64,000 nucleotides of DNA from Anaeromyxobacter terrae (GTDB lineage: Bacteria > Myxococcota > Myxococcia > Myxococcales > Anaeromyxobacteraceae): assembly GCF_022690685.1 (NCBI RefSeq), contig NZ_JALCYY010000007.1, positions 62,001 to 126,000 of the forward strand, read 5' to 3'. Each line of letters opens with the position of its first letter. The first letter of the stretch is position 1. Under the pieces are notes generated by a model, which had not been told where the DNA came from, did no database searches, and worked only from the letters and a program-made list of their open reading frames with translations. Made by a program: the position numbers and the translations under genes. Below, piece after piece: positions 60,977 to 64,000 of the stretch.

Positions 60977-61345
60977 ATGGCCGACGGCTGCCCGATCCTC
61001 GTCGTCGACGACGACACCGACCTGCGGGAGACGCTCGGGGAGCTGCTCCAGGAAGAGGGCTACGACGCGCACCTGTGCGAGAACGGGCGCGTCGCGCTCG
61101 ACCTGCTGCGCGGCGGCGAGCGCCCCGCGCTCATCCTCCTCGATCTCATGATGCCGGAGATGAACGGCTGGCAGTTCCGCGAGGAGCAGCTTCGCGACGC
61201 CCAGCTCGCAGAGATCCCGGTCATCGTCATGACGGCGAGTCGCGGTTTCGACGCGCACCCGATCACCGCCTCCGAGATCCTGTACAAGCCCGTCGGGCTC
61301 GGCGATCTCATCCAGGCGGTCGAGCGCAACGCCCGCCCGGTCTGA
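60977..61345 (+). CDS. Single-domain response regulator
   Basis: A 122-residue receiver without output domain. The acidic pocket is DDD near residue 11, the phospho-acceptor D56 is in LILLDLMMP, and T86 (VMTAS) and K104 (LYKPVG) are in place. Such stand-alone receivers act as phosphorelay intermediates or bind target proteins. No kinase is next to it. Confidence 0.94.
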   Translation: MADGCPILVVDDDTDLRETLGELLQEEGYDAHLCENGRVALDLLRGGERPALILLDLMMPEMNGWQFREEQLRDAQLAEIPVIVMTASRGFDAHPITASEILYKPVGLGDLIQAVERNARPV

Positions 61346-61454
61346 ACGGCCGATCGTTCCGGGGGCGCAGCTCACGGTCTCGCCCCGGCGAGCGAAGCGA
61401 GCCCGCCGGCGCAGCCCCCGTGTGATCGACCCGCCGTGCTATGAAGCCGCCCGC

Positions 61455-62225
61455 ATGGTCGAGCCGGGCCTCCCCCAGATCGCGATCCTCACCCTGCTCG
61501 CGCTCGTCGCGGGCGTCGTCGACGCGATCGCCGGCGGCGGGGGCCTGCTCACCGTCCCCGCGATCCTCTGGGCCGGCCTGCCGCCGCACCTCGCCCTCGG
61601 CACCAACAAGGGCCAGTCGGTGTTCGGCTCGTTCGCGGCGCTCGTCCGCTTCACGCGCGGCGGGCTCGTGGACGGCCGCCGGGCGCGCATCACGTTCCCG
61701 CTGGGGCTCGCCGGCTCCCTCGGCGGCGCGGCGCTGGTCCTCGCGACGCCGCCCTCCGCCCTCCGGCCCATCGTCGTCGCGCTGCTCGCCTTCGCCGCCC
61801 TCTTCGTCGGCCTGCGCCGGGGGCCGCGACCCGGGCTCGAGGACGCCCCTGCGCCCCGGAACGCTGCGCTCCTCGCGGGCGTGATCGCCCTCGCCATCGG
61901 GGCCTACGACGGCTTCTTCGGGCCCGGCACGGGCACGTTCCTCATCGTCGCCTTCGTGGCGCTGCTCGGGGACGGGCTCGCCCACGCCTCGGCGAGCGCC
62001 AAGGTCGTGAACTTCGCCTCGAACCTCGCGGCGGTCGCGCTCTTCGCCTCCCGCGGGGTCGTCGTCTGGCGCGTCGCCCTTCCCATGGCCGCGGCGCAGC
62101 TCGCCGGCGGCTGGGTGGGCGCGCACCTCGCCATTCGCCGCGGGGACGCCCTCATCCGGCGGGTGGTGGTGGCGGTGGCGCTCGTCCTAGCCGCCAAGCT
62201 CGCCTGGGACATGCGCGGTCCATGA
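61455..62225 (+). CDS. TSUP (TauE/SafE) family permease
   Basis: A 256-residue membrane protein with about eight helices and the family motifs VAGVVDAIAGGGGLLTVPAIL and LGTNKGQSVFGSFAALVRF, repeated in the second half as GAYDGFFGPGTGTFLIVAFV. TSUP proteins move sulfonates, sulfite or organic anions. I used the ATG at 61455 (MVEPGLPQ); the frame opens 11 codons earlier. The CoA-transferase gene follows after 84 bases. Confidence 0.92.
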   Translation: MVEPGLPQIAILTLLALVAGVVDAIAGGGGLLTVPAILWAGLPPHLALGTNKGQSVFGSFAALVRFTRGGLVDGRRARITFPLGLAGSLGGAALVLATPPSALRPIVVALLAFAALFVGLRRGPRPGLEDAPAPRNAALLAGVIALAIGAYDGFFGPGTGTFLIVAFVALLGDGLAHASASAKVVNFASNLAAVALFASRGVVVWRVALPMAAAQLAGGWVGAHLAIRRGDALIRRVVVAVALVLAAKLAWDMRGP

Positions 62226-62309
62226 CGTGACGCGGCGAGCCTCCCCCGCGCGAGGCGCCCTTGCTACACTGCCTGCGGCGAAACGCCCCTTCCAGGAGGA
62301 TGCCGCGCG

Positions 62310-63584
62310 ATGAGCCGAACCGTCTCGGCCGAGGAAGCCGTCTCCGTCGTCAAGTCGGGCGATCGCGTCTTCATCCACAGCGTCGCCGCCGCGCCGCAGC
62401 GCCTCGTGGACGCGCTCACGGCACGCGCGGGCGAGCTGCGCGTGGTGGAGATCGTGTCGCTGCACACGGAGGGGCGCGCTCCGTACGTCGCGCCCGAGCA
62501 CGCGAAGAGCTTCCGCGTGAACGCGCTGTTCGTCGGCGCCAACTATCGCGCGGCGGTCGAGGAGGGGCGGGCCGACTACCTGCCGGTCTTCCTCTCCGAG
62601 GTGCCGAAGCTCTTCCGCTCCGGCGTGCTCCCGCTCGACGTCGCGCTCGTGCACGTCTCGCCGCCCGATCGCCACGGCTTCTGCTCGCTGGGCGTGTCGG
62701 TGGACGTCACGCGCGCCGCGGTGCAGACCGCCCGCACCGTCATCGCGCAGGTGAACCCGCGCATGCCGCGCACGCACGGCGACGGCCTCATCCACGTCGA
62801 CGCGATCGACTACCTCGTCGAGGTCGACGAGCCGATCCACGAGCTGCCGGCGCACGAGCTCACCGAGGCGGAGCACGCCATCGGGCGCCACTGCGCCGAG
62901 CTCGTCGAGGACGGCGCGACCTTGCAGCTCGGGATCGGCGCCATCCCGCAGGCGACCTTCGCCTACCTCGGCGATCACCAGCGGCTCGGCATCCACACCG
63001 AGATGCTCTCCGACGGCATCGTGGACCTCGTCGAGAAGGGCGTGATCACCGGCGAGGCGAAGCGCGTCCACCCGGGCAAGATCGTCGGCGGGTTCGCGGT
63101 CGGCACCCGCAAGCTCTACGACTTCCTCCACGACAACCCGCTCGTCGCGATGCTCGACATCGCCTACGTGAACGACACCGCGGTCATCCGCCGGAACCCC
63201 AGGGTCACCGCGATCAACAGCGCCATCGAGGTGGACCTCACCGGTCAGGTGTGCGCCGACTCCATCGGCGACCGGCAGTACTCGGGCGTGGGCGGACAGA
63301 TGGACTTCATCCGCGGCGCGGCCCTGTCCGACGGCGGCAAGCCCATCATCGCCCTGCGCTCGACCACCTCGGCGGGCGAGCCGCGCATCGTCTCGTACCT
63401 CAAGCCCGGCGCCGGCGTCGTGACCACCCGCGCGCACGTGCACTACGTCGTGACGGAGCACGGGATCGCCGATCTCTTCGGCAAGAACCTGCGCCAGCGC
63501 GCGGCGGCGCTCATCGCGATCGCCCACCCGGCGCACCGGGATGCGCTGGCGGCCGAGGCCCGCCGCCGCTTCGGCAGCTGGTGA
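62310..63584 (+). CDS. 4-hydroxybutyrate/acetyl-CoA hydrolase-transferase family CoA-transferase
   Basis: A 424-residue enzyme. The covalent glutamate is E231 in IHTEMLSDG. LQLGIGAIPQATFAYLG, VDLTGQVCADSIG and YSGVGGQMDFIRGA are typical of the 4-hydroxybutyrate, butyryl and propionyl CoA:acetate CoA-transferase group. The substrate cannot be fixed by eye. It follows AGGAGG before the ATG. It is separate from the CatI/CatJ pair, which belongs to another CoA-transferase family. Confidence 0.94.
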   Translation: MSRTVSAEEAVSVVKSGDRVFIHSVAAAPQRLVDALTARAGELRVVEIVSLHTEGRAPYVAPEHAKSFRVNALFVGANYRAAVEEGRADYLPVFLSEVPKLFRSGVLPLDVALVHVSPPDRHGFCSLGVSVDVTRAAVQTARTVIAQVNPRMPRTHGDGLIHVDAIDYLVEVDEPIHELPAHELTEAEHAIGRHCAELVEDGATLQLGIGAIPQATFAYLGDHQRLGIHTEMLSDGIVDLVEKGVITGEAKRVHPGKIVGGFAVGTRKLYDFLHDNPLVAMLDIAYVNDTAVIRRNPRVTAINSAIEVDLTGQVCADSIGDRQYSGVGGQMDFIRGAALSDGGKPIIALRSTTSAGEPRIVSYLKPGAGVVTTRAHVHYVVTEHGIADLFGKNLRQRAAALIAIAHPAHRDALAAEARRRFGSW

Positions 63585-63776
63585 CCCGGCGGGCCGAGCG
63601 CCCGCCCTCGAGATCTCACGCACCCGTCGCCGGCGCGTCACGCGCTGCGCGCACCATGTCGGCGTGGGGGCAGGCCCGGACGCGGCGTCCCGGTTGCGGC
63701 CAGTCCGGAGAGTACAAATTTTCTCAATCACCACGAAGGGCACGTCGACGCGCGAGCGTCCAGAGGGAGCGAGGCG

Positions 63777-64000
63777 ATGCCAGGCTCTTGCACGTTCCTC
63801 CGCGAGGTGGAGGGCGGCCGGACGGTGATCCGCCTGTCCGGCGTCTTCGATCGCGCCTCCGCCGCGGAGCTGGCGGAGCGGCTCGAGGTCGAGGCGGGAG
63901 ACGAGGTGGTGCTCGACTTCAGCCTGATCCGGGAGTTCGCCGATCTCGGCGTGGCCGCGCTCGCCCACGAGCTCGCCGGTGGGGACCGGCGCCTGCTGCT
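63777..64000 (+). CDS. STAS-domain protein, partial at right edge
   Basis: A partial frame of 74 codons starting MPGSCTFLREVEGGRTVIRL. Strand-helix order (SGVFDRASAAELAERLE, DEVVLDFSLIREFADLGVAAL) matches anti-sigma-factor antagonists. The usual phospho-acceptor motif DSSGL reads ADLGV here, so regulation by serine phosphorylation may be lost. AGAGGGAG precedes the ATG. The 192 bases upstream contain an AT-rich stretch (TACAAATTTTCTC) that may be a promoter. Confidence 0.75.
   Translation, partial: MPGSCTFLREVEGGRTVIRLSGVFDRASAAELAERLEVEAGDEVVLDFSLIREFADLGVAALAHELAGGDRRLL

Overview
The window is GC-rich (about 70% or more by eye), gene-dense DNA from the chromosome of a free-living bacterium. 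Myxococcota, most likely an Anaeromyxobacter relative, is the best guess. The reasons are the extreme GC content, a small protein of the myxobacterial TIGR04563 type (32052-32306), many hybrid sensor kinases and visible sigma-54 regulation. No rRNA, tRNA, CRISPR array, insertion sequence or phage gene was seen. This is ordinary chromosome with two organised accessory regions.

Layout. 1-10 kb: a partial gene, a PRC-barrel protein, an AtpZ-like membrane protein, a giant CheB-CheR-PAS-kinase-receiver protein, a B12/radical SAM enzyme, a fatty-acid desaturase, a cold-shock protein with a structured leader and a clear terminator, and two unknown proteins. 10-32 kb: an amino-acid catabolism island. 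Its first part takes up and degrades arginine: ABC transporter, porin, arginase, ornithine aminotransferase, P5C dehydrogenase, NAD-glutamate dehydrogenase. Its second part combines a KamA-type aminomutase, two class III aminotransferases, an aldehyde dehydrogenase and CatI/CatJ-type 3-oxoadipate CoA-transferase subunits, with Lrp and GntR regulators. A PcaF-type thiolase stands at the left edge of the island. Read together, these enzymes suggest an undescribed route lysine -> beta-lysine -> 3-aminoadipate semialdehyde -> 3-aminoadipate -> 3-oxoadipate -> succinyl-CoA + acetyl-CoA. It is the beta-homologue of the ornithine route next door.

32-40 kb: a TIGR04563 protein, a lipid A-type acyltransferase, a DegP-like protease with its own two-component system, a DUF2917 protein, a second Lrp regulator and a GAF-PAS sensor kinase. 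40-54 kb: an efflux and envelope regulon, all on the minus strand: MFS exporter, PPK2, a DUF2917-kinase fusion, RND pump, adaptor, TolC-like protein, outer-membrane barrel, small membrane protein, and an NtrC-type activator with its membrane sensor kinase. Five near-identical palindromes (GCTCAAGNCCTGAGC) lie 105-140 bp upstream of five sigma-54-type promoters (TGGCCCG-N4-CTGCA). This reads as one autoregulated regulon encoded next to its regulator.

54-64 kb: hibernation factor, carbonic anhydrase, CcdC-like protein, cupin, cystathionine beta-synthase, a phosphoribosyltransferase-hydrolase fusion, CBS-domain protein, SIMPL lipoprotein, single-domain receiver, TSUP permease, a 4-hydroxybutyrate-type CoA-transferase and a partial STAS protein at the right edge.
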